Positions 1-6,990 of a DNA stretch of 35,108 nucleotides are shown here, in pieces; positions within the stretch are counted from its first letter, which is position 1, and each line of letters opens with the position of its first letter. The notes below the pieces were generated by a model. That model saw nothing but the letters and a program-made list of their open reading frames with translations. It was not told the DNA's origin and made no database searches. The DNA lies in NCBI RefSeq assembly GCF_905371695.1, contig NZ_CAJPMA010000007.1, forward strand, positions 1 through 35,108. Reading direction: 5' to 3'. This DNA is from an uncultured Campylobacter sp. (GTDB lineage: Bacteria; Campylobacterota; Campylobacteria; Campylobacterales; Campylobacteraceae). Made by a program: the position numbers and the translations under genes.

Positions 1-22
1 TTCTTTCATTTACTTCCTTAAC

Positions 23-952
23 TTACCCGTTTATGCGGCGATCGAGCCAAACCATCACGCCTTTTTGCGCGTGCAGGCGATTTTCCGCCTCGGCAAAAAT
101 CTCATCCGCATGCGCTTCAAACACCGCCTCGCTCACCTCGTATCCGCGGTAAGCCGGCAAGCAGTGCAAAAATATCGCGCCGGACGCAGCTAATTTCATC
201 AAATTTTCATCCACGCAAAAGCCCGCGAAGTCTTTTAAGCGCTTTTCTTTTTCCGCCTCTTGCCCCATCGAGACCCAGGTGTCGGTAGTGACGACGTTAG
301 CGCCCGAGACGGCTTCTTTTACGTCCTGAGTTAGATAAATTTTAGCTCCCGAAATTTGAGCGTTTTTCATCGCTAAATTTACGACGTCGGCGTCCGGCTC
401 GTAGCCCTTTGGCGTAGCGATCCTTAGCTCAAAGCCGAGCTTGCTAGCTAGCATCAGCCACGAGTGAGCCATGTTATTGCCGTCGCCCACGAACGCCGCT
501 TTTATATCGTCTATTTTTAGTCCGCATTCGACCGCCGTCATGAGATCGGCCATAAGCTGCGCGGGGTGAAATTTATCGCTAAGGCCGTTTATTACGGGTA
601 CGCGGCTAAATTTAGCAAGCTCTTCTAACGTCTCGTGGCGATTTACGCGAGCCATGATGAGATCGCACATTCGCGAGATCACGCGCGCGGTGTCTTTTAT
701 CGGTTCGCCGCGCCCGATCTGGATATCGCTCGAGCTGAGAAACAGCGCGTGTCCGCCAAGCTCATTCATCCCTACGTCAAAGCTCACGCGCGTTCTAGTC
801 GAGCTTTTCTCAAATATCATCGCCAGTTTTTGATCTTTTAAGTACGGCTTAAAATCTCGCGCCTTGGCCTCTTTTTTTATCTGCAAACCCAAATTTAAAA
901 TTTCGATGATTTCGTCTTTACTAAAATCGTTTAACGTCAAAAAGTGCCGCAT
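23..952 (-). CDS. argF: Ornithine carbamoyltransferase
   Basis: This enzyme joins ornithine and carbamoyl phosphate to make citrulline, the sixth step of arginine synthesis, in the cytoplasm. The 309-residue length is normal. The carbamoyl-phosphate loop STRTR lies near residue 51, and the HCLP motif that precedes the ornithine-binding region lies near residue 264. The ATG at 952 follows an AGGGGG ribosome site at good spacing. It lies downstream of hemB on the same strand, as I recall for C. jejuni, but the two are separated by 162 bases holding a large hairpin. Separate transcription, or attenuation from hemB, is therefore possible. argH, which acts two steps later, is about 24 kb away. Confidence 0.96.
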   Translation of the reverse strand: MRHFLTLNDFSKDEIIEILNLGLQIKKEAKARDFKPYLKDQKLAMIFEKSSTRTRVSFDVGMNELGGHALFLSSSDIQIGRGEPIKDTARVISRMCDLIMARVNRHETLEELAKFSRVPVINGLSDKFHPAQLMADLMTAVECGLKIDDIKAAFVGDGNNMAHSWLMLASKLGFELRIATPKGYEPDADVVNLAMKNAQISGAKIYLTQDVKEAVSGANVVTTDTWVSMGQEAEKEKRLKDFAGFCVDENLMKLAASGAIFLHCLPAYRGYEVSEAVFEAHADEIFAEAENRLHAQKGVMVWLDRRING

Positions 953-1004
953 TTTGCCCCCTTTAAATTCCCAAATTTGCCCATAAAATTTACAAGGCGA
1001 AGTA

Positions 1005-1105
1005 TCGTGAGATGATTTTTCGAGTTTTGAAGCAAAATTGAGCGTGCGCTAGGCATGTAGCCTGCGGAGCGAAAATTTTGCGAAATCTCGGAAAAGCGCT
1101 CACGA
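1005..1105. other. Long imperfect hairpin between hemB and argF
   Basis: The two ends of this 101-base stretch fold back on each other. Bases 1005-1011 pair with 1099-1105, 1016-1024 pair with 1087-1095 (one G-U pair), and 1032-1039 pair with 1074-1081. Near the tip, 1051-1054 pair with 1060-1063. Small internal loops separate the helices. The element fills most of the gap between the hemB stop and the argF start. It could be a terminator for hemB, a structured argF leader or a dispersed palindromic repeat. A weak -10 candidate for argF (TAAATT, minus strand, 987-992) lies after it. I recognise no known riboswitch in it. Confidence 0.5.
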
Positions 1106-1114
1106 GACAAGCCG

Positions 1115-2086
1115 CTAACCCCTTAAAATTTGAGCGGCTTCTTTGGCATGATAGCTTATTATTAGATCCGCCCCCGCCCTCTTAAACCCTACGAGCGTCT
1201 CCATCATCACGCGCTCGTAGTCGATGACGCCCGCTTTTGCCGCGGCTTTTAGCAGGGCGTATTCGCCGCTCACGTTATACGCGCAGATCGGCAGTCTAGT
1301 CGCTTCGCGCAGATCGCGGATGATATCTAGATACGCAAGGGCGGGCTTTACCATCAAGATATCGGCCCCCTGCGCCTCGTCTTCTAGACTCTCGCTCACG
1401 GCTTCTAGGCGGTTTGCGGGATCCATCTGGTAGCTTTTTCTATCGCCGAAGCTCGGCGCGCTCTCGGCTACGTCGCGAAACGGCCCGTAGTATGCCGAAG
1501 CAAATTTGGTCGAATACGCCATAATCGGCAAATTTTCGTATCCGCTCAAATCCAGCGCCCCGCGCAAGGTAGCGATGATGCCGTCCATCATACCGCTTGG
1601 AGCGATCATATCGGCGCCGTTTTTGGCGTGGATCAGCGCTTGTTTAGCAGAGATCTCCAGAGTCGCGTCGTTATCGACGGTCTGATGGATGTGATCTAGG
1701 ATGCCGCAGTGACCGTGATCGGTGTACTCGCAAAAGCAAAGATCGGTTATCACGACTAGATCGGGGAATTTATCCTTTATCGCTCGCAGCGCCGTCGCGA
1801 TGATACCATCGTCGCTCAGAGCGTCGCTGCCTACGCTATCTTTTAGGCTTGGGATTCCAAACAATATCACCGCTTTTATGCCTAAATTTCGCACGATTTC
1901 GCACTCTTTTAAAATTTCGTCCAAACTCATCTGAAAGACGCCCGGCATCGAGCTTATCTCTTTTTTTACGCCCTTGCCTTCGACGACGAAAAGCGGATAG
2001 ATAAAATCGCTCGCCGCAACGCTAGTTTCGCGCACCATCTGCCTGATCGCGGGATTTATCCTGAGTCTTCTAAAACGTTTAAACAT
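1115..2086 (-). CDS. hemB: Delta-aminolevulinic acid dehydratase (porphobilinogen synthase)
   Basis: The enzyme condenses two molecules of 5-aminolevulinate into porphobilinogen for haem synthesis. The two Schiff-base lysines are visible in YSTKFAS (near residue 195) and MVKPALAY (near residue 247). The metal site DLCFCEYTDHGHC has the three cysteines of the zinc-dependent class, not the aspartates of the magnesium class. The 323-residue length is typical. The ATG at 2086 follows AAAGGA. The gene is divergent from ribA across 61 bases. Identity is secure. Confidence 0.97.
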   Translation of the reverse strand: MFKRFRRLRINPAIRQMVRETSVAASDFIYPLFVVEGKGVKKEISSMPGVFQMSLDEILKECEIVRNLGIKAVILFGIPSLKDSVGSDALSDDGIIATALRAIKDKFPDLVVITDLCFCEYTDHGHCGILDHIHQTVDNDATLEISAKQALIHAKNGADMIAPSGMMDGIIATLRGALDLSGYENLPIMAYSTKFASAYYGPFRDVAESAPSFGDRKSYQMDPANRLEAVSESLEDEAQGADILMVKPALAYLDIIRDLREATRLPICAYNVSGEYALLKAAAKAGVIDYERVMMETLVGFKRAGADLIISYHAKEAAQILRG

Positions 2087-2100
2087 AATTTTCCTTTTAC

Positions 2101-2137
2101 TTCGCTACAATTTACGCTTAGTGTAACATAATAGGAG
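2101..2137. promoter_or_regulatory. Divergent promoter region hemB / ribA
   Basis: Only 61 bases separate the two start codons. On the plus strand TACAAT (2106-2111) is a reasonable -10 box for ribA, followed by the ribosome site TAGGAG (2132-2137). On the minus strand TATTAT (2128-2133 read in reverse) is a candidate -10 for hemB. No -35 consensus is visible, as is normal for Campylobacter sigma-70 promoters. Start sites are inferred. Confidence 0.4.
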
Positions 2138-2147
2138 TTAAAAATTT

Positions 2148-2720
2148 ATGAATATCGAGCTTTCAAATACGGCAAATTTACCCTCTCGTTTCGGGATATT
2201 TGAGATAAAGGCCTTTAAGGAGGGCGAGAAGGAACATTTGGCGATATTTAAAAAACCTTTCGGCGAGGTCGTAAACGTCCGCATCCACTCCGAGTGCCTA
2301 ACGGGCGATGCGATCGGTAGCCTAAAATGCGACTGCCGCGACCAGCTGGAAGCTAGCCTAAAATACATCGAAGAGCACGGCGGCATGGTGATCTATCTGC
2401 GCCAAGAGGGGCGAAATATCGGCCTGCTAAACAAAGTAAACGCCTACCACCTGCAAGACGAGGGCTTTGATACCATCGAGGCAAATCACCAGCTAGGTTT
2501 TAAGGCCGACGAGCGCACGTACGAGATTGTGGATTTTATATTAAAACACTTCGGCATCAAAAAGATAAATTTGCTAACCAATAACCCAAAAAAACTGTCC
2601 GGGCTAAAATGCGTGCAGATCGTCTCTCGCGTGCCTATCGTGATACACGCAAACAAATTTAACGAAAACTACCTGCGCGTGAAAAAAGAGCAAATGGGGC
2701 ATATGCTAGATGAAAATTGA
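2148..2720 (+). CDS. ribA: GTP cyclohydrolase II
   Basis: It opens GTP to 2,5-diamino-6-ribosylamino-4-pyrimidinone 5'-phosphate, the first step of riboflavin synthesis. The zinc site has the expected three cysteines in C-x10-C-x-C spacing (SEC...KCDC, near residues 50-63). The RQEGRNIGL motif, the AY-LQ segment and TNNPKK are all present. At 190 residues it is a stand-alone RibA with no RibB domain fused. It leads the plus-strand group, and its last 11 bases overlap the start of rsmG, which suggests translational coupling. Confidence 0.96.
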   Translation: MNIELSNTANLPSRFGIFEIKAFKEGEKEHLAIFKKPFGEVVNVRIHSECLTGDAIGSLKCDCRDQLEASLKYIEEHGGMVIYLRQEGRNIGLLNKVNAYHLQDEGFDTIEANHQLGFKADERTYEIVDFILKHFGIKKINLLTNNPKKLSGLKCVQIVSRVPIVIHANKFNENYLRVKKEQMGHMLDEN

Positions 2721-3267
2721 TCTGCCGAGGGATTTTGATGCGCAAACGGCGAAATTTAGCGAGATTTTGGCTAAATTTAACCGCGTGCACAGCCTCACCA
2801 ACTACAAAAATTTAAACGAGCAGATCGCCGATAGCATAGCTCCGCTTGAAATTTTCCCGCAAATTTGGGGCGCAAAAACGGCGATTGATGTCGGCAGCGG
2901 AGCGGGCTTTCCCGCGATATTTCTCGCGATGATTTTAAGGGAGTGCGAATGGCATCTCTTTGAGCCTAGCCCGAAAAAATCGGCGTTTCTAAGCTACGTT
3001 AAGGCCGAGCTAAATTTAGCAAACGTCCGTGTAAAATCTTGCAAGATCCAGGATGGCGAACCTTTCGCGGCGCAGCTAATCACTAGCCGCGCGCTGATGA
3101 AAACGAAAGATTTGCTCGAAATTTGCAACGGTTTTTTTGACGCGCAAACTCAAATTTTACTCTACAAAGGAAGCAGCGTGCAAAGCGAGCTAGACGGGCT
3201 CAAAGCTCAAATTTACGGGCGTGGCAACCGAAATTACGTATTTATAAAGGGCGGCGATGTTATTTAA
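2710..3267 (+). CDS. rsmG: 16S rRNA (guanine-527-N7) methyltransferase
   Basis: RsmG (GidB) methylates N7 of G527 in 16S rRNA using S-adenosylmethionine; loss gives low-level streptomycin resistance in many bacteria. The SAM-binding loop DVGSGAGFPA lies near residues 60-70, and the N-terminal SLTNYKN region matches the family. At 185 residues it is at the short end of the family but complete. It overlaps ribA at its start and the next small gene at its end by 11 bases, so it is embedded in an operon. The ribosome site is weak, consistent with coupling to ribA. Confidence 0.93.
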   Translation: MKIDLPRDFDAQTAKFSEILAKFNRVHSLTNYKNLNEQIADSIAPLEIFPQIWGAKTAIDVGSGAGFPAIFLAMILRECEWHLFEPSPKKSAFLSYVKAELNLANVRVKSCKIQDGEPFAAQLITSRALMKTKDLLEICNGFFDAQTQILLYKGSSVQSELDGLKAQIYGRGNRNYVFIKGGDVI

Positions 3268-3484
3268 AATTTTGGCTTTTTTTGCGGTTTTAATCGCGAT
3301 TTATATGATATTTTTTAAAACCCGCGTCAAAAGAGGCGTAAAAGGCGGCGCAAAAAAAGAGGACAAAGATGCCGAAAATTTCGTCGAATGCAAAAAATGC
3401 GGCACCTTTATAGAGGCAAAAGACGCCGTAATCAGTGGCGGCGGATACGTCTGCCGCGAGTGCATGCAAAGTAAAAAGGAGTAG
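3257..3484 (+). CDS. Small membrane protein with C-terminal zinc ribbon (PP0621-like)
   Basis: A 75-residue protein with one N-terminal membrane helix (about residues 3-20), a basic stretch, then a compact CxxC...CxxC zinc-ribbon-like end (ECKKCGTF and VCRECM). The layout fits the small PP0621-type family; the function is unknown to me. It overlaps the 3' end of rsmG by 11 bases and lies 3 bases before the next gene, so it is cotranscribed. The tail should face the cytoplasm if the positive-inside rule holds. Confidence 0.7.
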   Translation: MLFKILAFFAVLIAIYMIFFKTRVKRGVKGGAKKEDKDAENFVECKKCGTFIEAKDAVISGGGYVCRECMQSKKE

Positions 3485-3487
3485 AAA

Positions 3488-3889
3488 ATGCAATTAATCG
3501 GCCACGAACTCGTGCCGTACGAAAAGCTGTATTTTTGCACGAATACGGACGAAATCGACGCGAAATTACAAAATATGTTTTATTTTAATAGCGAGATGAT
3601 AAGAGCGGCGCAAGAAAAAGGGGCTAAATTTAGCGTAGCTTGCGAGAACGTAAGCGAGTGCATAATCGCAAATGCTGCGGGCGCGAACCTGCTTGTTATG
3701 TCGAGGCGAGAGTTTACGCCAAAGGCCGCAAATTTGGCCCAATTTTATCTCTTTGACGCCAAAGTCGCTTGTATAATCGGCGATGAAATCGAACTTAGCG
3801 AGATAGCGGGGTATCAAGCCGACGTCGCAATATTTGATAATGCTATCGTTTGGGATAGATCAAAAAAGGAAACAAATGGAAATTTTTAA
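3488..3889 (+). CDS. Conserved-looking hypothetical protein, 133 residues
   Basis: I do not recognise this family. The protein is soluble, with no signal peptide or membrane segment, and has an alpha/beta look: a segment with several alanines and cysteines (ACENVSECIIANAAGANLLVMS) is followed by a second half ending in IFDNAIVW. The pattern of short hydrophobic strands resembles a small Rossmann-like or receiver-like sensor fold, but no motif proves it. The ATG at 3488 follows AAGGAG within the end of the previous gene. Its last 14 bases overlap the htpX start, so its translation is linked to that of the protease. Confidence 0.65.
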   Translation: MQLIGHELVPYEKLYFCTNTDEIDAKLQNMFYFNSEMIRAAQEKGAKFSVACENVSECIIANAAGANLLVMSRREFTPKAANLAQFYLFDAKVACIIGDEIELSEIAGYQADVAIFDNAIVWDRSKKETNGNF

Positions 3890-4751
3890 AACCGCATTTT
3901 TGATGACGGTGCTAATGCTGCTTTTCGTAGCCGTCGGCGGCGCGATAGGCGGCACTAGCGGTATGATGGTCGCATTTTTAGTTGCGCTTGGGATGAATTT
4001 CTTTTCGTATTTTTTCTCGGATACGCTCGTGTTAAAGCACTACAAGGCCGTACCCGTGGACGAGGCGCACGCGACGGGGCTTTATCAGATCGTACGCGAG
4101 CTTTGCGCGAAGGCGAATTTGCCGATCCCAAAGATCTACATCATCCCAGAATCCGTACCAAACGCCTTCGCCACGGGTCGCAACCCAAGCCACGCCGCGG
4201 TAGCCGTGACCGAGGGGCTGCTAAATATACTAAACAAAGACGAGATCGAGGGCGTACTAGCTCACGAGCTAAGCCACGTGCGCCACTACGACATCCTAAC
4301 TGGCTCTATCGCGGCGGTTTTTGCCGGCGCGATCGCGATACTGGCGAATTTCGCGCAGTTTGGCGCGGCGAATCGTCAAGGCAAGCAAAATCCTCTGATG
4401 CTAATCGCTCTAGCCGTCATCATGCCGCTGGCTGCTACCATCATACGCATGGCGATCTCGCGGGCGCGGGAGTTTGAGGCCGACAGGGGCGCTGCGATGA
4501 TAACGGGCAAGCCTCAGCACCTAGCCAGCGCGCTGCGAAAGCTCGAGGACTACGCGCGCGGACGAGTGATGGCAAACGCCGACGAACAAAGCGCGCATAT
4601 GTTTATCATCAACCCTTTTAGCGGCGTAAAAAGCGCTCTGGGCTCGCTATTTCGCACGCACCCGAGCACCCAAGACCGTATCGCCGCGCTAGAAAATTTA
4701 CGCTCGCAATTAGATGGCGAAAACGGCGTAAAAGAGTATTTTAGAAAGTAA
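3876..4751 (+). CDS. htpX: Membrane zinc metalloprotease HtpX
   Basis: HtpX is an inner-membrane M48 endopeptidase that degrades misfolded membrane proteins. The zinc motif HELSH lies at residues 130-134, and the third ligand falls in the REFEAD segment near residue 199. Two hydrophobic segments near the N terminus and two after the HELSH helix fit the family. I chose the ATG at 3876, which has an AAGGA site just before it and gives 291 residues. An in-frame start 42 bases upstream would add a tail unlike HtpX. The ORF overlaps the preceding hypothetical gene by 14 bases. Confidence 0.93.
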   Translation: MEIFKTAFLMTVLMLLFVAVGGAIGGTSGMMVAFLVALGMNFFSYFFSDTLVLKHYKAVPVDEAHATGLYQIVRELCAKANLPIPKIYIIPESVPNAFATGRNPSHAAVAVTEGLLNILNKDEIEGVLAHELSHVRHYDILTGSIAAVFAGAIAILANFAQFGAANRQGKQNPLMLIALAVIMPLAATIIRMAISRAREFEADRGAAMITGKPQHLASALRKLEDYARGRVMANADEQSAHMFIINPFSGVKSALGSLFRTHPSTQDRIAALENLRSQLDGENGVKEYFRK

Positions 4752-4863
4752 ATTTGACGGGCGAATTTAAGCCCCGATCTTAACGTCAAATTTAAGCAAA
4801 ACGGCTTGGCTTCGGGCGTTAAATTTAAAGCCGAATTTAACTCCGCGTCGCGTCAAATTTGAC
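4749..4863. repeat. Cluster of AAATTT-centred inverted repeats after htpX
   Basis: Three inverted repeats lie between htpX and the epimerase gene. The first pairs 4749-4759 with 4784-4794 (11 bp) and includes the htpX stop codon; inside it GGGC at 4759-4762 can pair with GCCC at 4771-4774. The second pairs GTTAAATT at 4818-4825 with AATTTAAC at 4834-4841. The third is the perfect palindrome GTCAAATTTGAC at 4852-4863. No long T-run follows, so terminator activity is uncertain. Confidence 0.45.
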
Positions 4864-4900
4864 CGCACGCGTCAAAGTAAATTTATCAAAAAGGCAAAAT

Positions 4901-5737
4901 ATGAAAATAGCCGTAAACGGCGTAAGCGGATTTATCGGCGGCGAGCTCTGCCGCTTTTTTAGAGCCCAGGGGCACGAGATAGTAGCTATCCCAAGGGCCG
5001 CCTACGACGACAAAGACGCGCTTAAAAATCTCATCAAAGGCTGCGACGCGGTTATAAATTTAGCCGGCGCTTCTATCGCCGCAAGGTGGAGCGAGGCCTA
5101 TAAAAAGCGCCTTCGCGCAAGCAGGATAGAGACTACGCGCACGCTGGTTTGTGCTATAAATGAGCTAGAAAATCCGCCCTTTTTCATCAGCGCTTCAGCC
5201 GTGGGGATATATGAAAACGGGCTTGGTCACGACGAGAGCTCGGTCAAATTTGACCGCGGATTTTTGGGAGAGCTAGCATGTGAGTGGGAGAGCGAGGCCG
5301 CTAAAGCGCGGACGCAAACGGCGATATTTCGCCTAGGCGTGGTGCTAGGGCGAGGCGGCGCGCTAGCTAAGATGCTGCCGGCATTTAGGCTCGGTCTTGG
5401 CGGCAAGATCGGTAGCGGCGAGCAAGCGTTTTGCTGGATTTGCATAACGGATTTGCTGGAAGCGTTTAAATTTGTCTTACAAAACCGCCAAAGCGGCGTT
5501 TTTAATCTCGTTTCGCCGACTCCTAGTACAAACGGCGAATTTACTCAAATTTTAGGCGAGGTTTTGGGGCGACCGACGTTTTTTAAAGTGCCTAAATTTG
5601 CGTTAAATTTGATACTAGGCGAGGGATCAAGCGTGCTGCTTGAAGGCGCAAAAGTCTATCCGCAAGCCTTGATAAAAAGCGGATTTAGCTTTAAATTTAG
5701 CGATCTAAAAACCGCGCTTCGGGATATTTTGAAGTAA
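4901..5737 (+). CDS. NAD-dependent epimerase/SDR protein, TIGR01777 type
   Basis: An extended short-chain dehydrogenase relative, close to the YfcH / TIGR01777 group of sugar-nucleotide-epimerase-like proteins whose substrate is mostly unknown. The Rossmann loop GVSGFIGG is at residues 6-13, followed by NLAGASIA, the SRIETT helix and the SASAVGIY segment that carries the active-site Ser/Tyr region. The C-terminal 50 residues fit the DUF1731 cap. I start it at the ATG at 4901, with AAAAAGG upstream, giving 278 residues; the longer ORF adds 14 unlikely residues. It converges with dapE. Confidence 0.85.
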   Translation: MKIAVNGVSGFIGGELCRFFRAQGHEIVAIPRAAYDDKDALKNLIKGCDAVINLAGASIAARWSEAYKKRLRASRIETTRTLVCAINELENPPFFISASAVGIYENGLGHDESSVKFDRGFLGELACEWESEAAKARTQTAIFRLGVVLGRGGALAKMLPAFRLGLGGKIGSGEQAFCWICITDLLEAFKFVLQNRQSGVFNLVSPTPSTNGEFTQILGEVLGRPTFFKVPKFALNLILGEGSSVLLEGAKVYPQALIKSGFSFKFSDLKTALRDILK

Positions 5738-5807
5738 ATTTAAATAATTTTGCCTGCTTAGCCAAATGCTCCGCTTCGGTTTTTGCAAAATGCGGCTCGC
5801 GCTAACC

Positions 5808-5852
5808 CCGCGTAAATTTGACGCCGTTTACGCGGCCGTCCGACGGTCGGAC
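5808..5852. terminator. Tandem hairpins between convergent genes
   Basis: CCGCGTAAA at 5808-5816 pairs perfectly with 5827-5835 across a 10-base loop. Right after it GTCCGAC at 5838-5844 mirrors 5846-5852. The pair lies between the ends of the epimerase gene and dapE, which converge here, so a bidirectional transcription stop is likely. A strong T-run is lacking on either strand, which lowers confidence. Confidence 0.42.
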
Positions 5853-5871
5853 CCGCCAAAGCTTGCAGTCC

Positions 5872-6990
5872 CTAAAATTCACGCAAAAATTTCAAAAATA
5901 CGTCGCGCAGTTTTTCTACCTCATCGGCGCTTACTCGCTCGTTTACCGCATGAATAGTATCGTTTCGCACGCCGAATTCCGCTACTTCGACGCCGTAAGC
6001 TGCTAGATACCTGGCGTCTGAGGTGCCGCCTTTGGTATTAAGACGCGGTCGCGCGCCGCAAACGCTCGTTACCGCCGCCGCTAATTTACGCGCCAAAACG
6101 CCGTCCGCGCTCGTTAAAAACGGCTTTGAGCTCTGTTTTAGCGTAAGCTCGTAATCAAGTCCGCTTAGCGTTTCGCGCAAGTAGCCCTCCACGTCCGCCG
6201 CGCTCGTTAGATTCGAGTTTCGTACGTTAAACATTATTTTTACGTCCGCGGGCGTTACGTTACAGACCTCCATGCCGCCCCTAATATCGGTTATTACGAT
6301 CTTGCTAGGCGAGAAAAACTCGCTGCCCCCGTCCATATCGCGCCCCGCGATCTCGCTAAATACGCCCGCTAGTAAATGCGCGGGATTTACGCATTTTTCG
6401 GGATATGCGGCGTGCCCTTGCTTGCCTTTTATCAAAATTTTACCGTTTATCGAGCCGCGGCGCCCGATCTTTATCGTATCGCCGAACCGCTCCTCGCACG
6501 TGGGCTCGGCTACGATCGCAAACTGCGGCAACTCGCCACGAGCGGCCAAAATTTTAAGCATCTCTTGCGTGCCGTAGATCGCGTCGCCCTCCTCGTCGCT
6601 GGTTAAAAGCAAGCTTATCGTCCCGTTAAATTTCGCTCCGCCCGTCTCTACCTCGCGCACGAACTCCAAGCACGCGCAGATAAACGCCGCTACGCCGCTT
6701 TTCATATCCTGCGCGCCGCGAGCGTAAATATATCCGTCTTTAAATTCGGGCTTAAAAGCGTCGCTATCCCAGCCTTCTCCCGCGGGTACTACGTCGACGT
6801 GCCCGGCAAAAGCCACTCGCGCGCCGTCTCCGAATTTTCGCGTTAAGATTAAATTTTTAACGCCCTCTCTATCTAAAAACTCCGCCCGCCAGCCCTCGCA
6901 AATTTTAGCAATAAACTCCAAACATCCGTCGTCCTTGGGCGTGACGGAGCGAAATTTTAGCAGCTCGCATAAAAGCTCTATAACCTGCAT
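5872..6990 (-). CDS. dapE: Succinyl-diaminopimelate desuccinylase
   Basis: An M20-family zinc peptidase relative that releases succinate from N-succinyl-LL-diaminopimelate, supplying diaminopimelate for peptidoglycan and lysine. The HVDVVP metal and catalytic segment is near residue 63, ARGAQDMKSG near 91-100, and the catalytic glutamates in SDEEGDA near residue 130. NTKGGTSDARY near the C terminus is typical of DapE and sets it apart from ArgE. The length of 372 residues is normal. Its start overlaps the end of the GGDEF/EAL gene by 13 bases, so it is the last gene of the murC-mutS2 operon. Confidence 0.93.
   Translation of the reverse strand: MQVIELLCELLKFRSVTPKDDGCLEFIAKICEGWRAEFLDREGVKNLILTRKFGDGARVAFAGHVDVVPAGEGWDSDAFKPEFKDGYIYARGAQDMKSGVAAFICACLEFVREVETGGAKFNGTISLLLTSDEEGDAIYGTQEMLKILAARGELPQFAIVAEPTCEERFGDTIKIGRRGSINGKILIKGKQGHAAYPEKCVNPAHLLAGVFSEIAGRDMDGGSEFFSPSKIVITDIRGGMEVCNVTPADVKIMFNVRNSNLTSAADVEGYLRETLSGLDYELTLKQSSKPFLTSADGVLARKLAAAVTSVCGARPRLNTKGGTSDARYLAAYGVEVAEFGVRNDTIHAVNERVSADEVEKLRDVFLKFLREF

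Noticed and set aside
3834..3875. In-frame upstream extension of htpX
   Set aside because: It lies inside the preceding gene, has no ribosome site and does not look like an HtpX N terminus; AAGGA points to the ATG at 3876.
4103..4477. 124-codon frame within htpX
   Set aside because: The product is Arg-rich and out of frame with a complete HtpX; it is a shadow of GC-rich codons.
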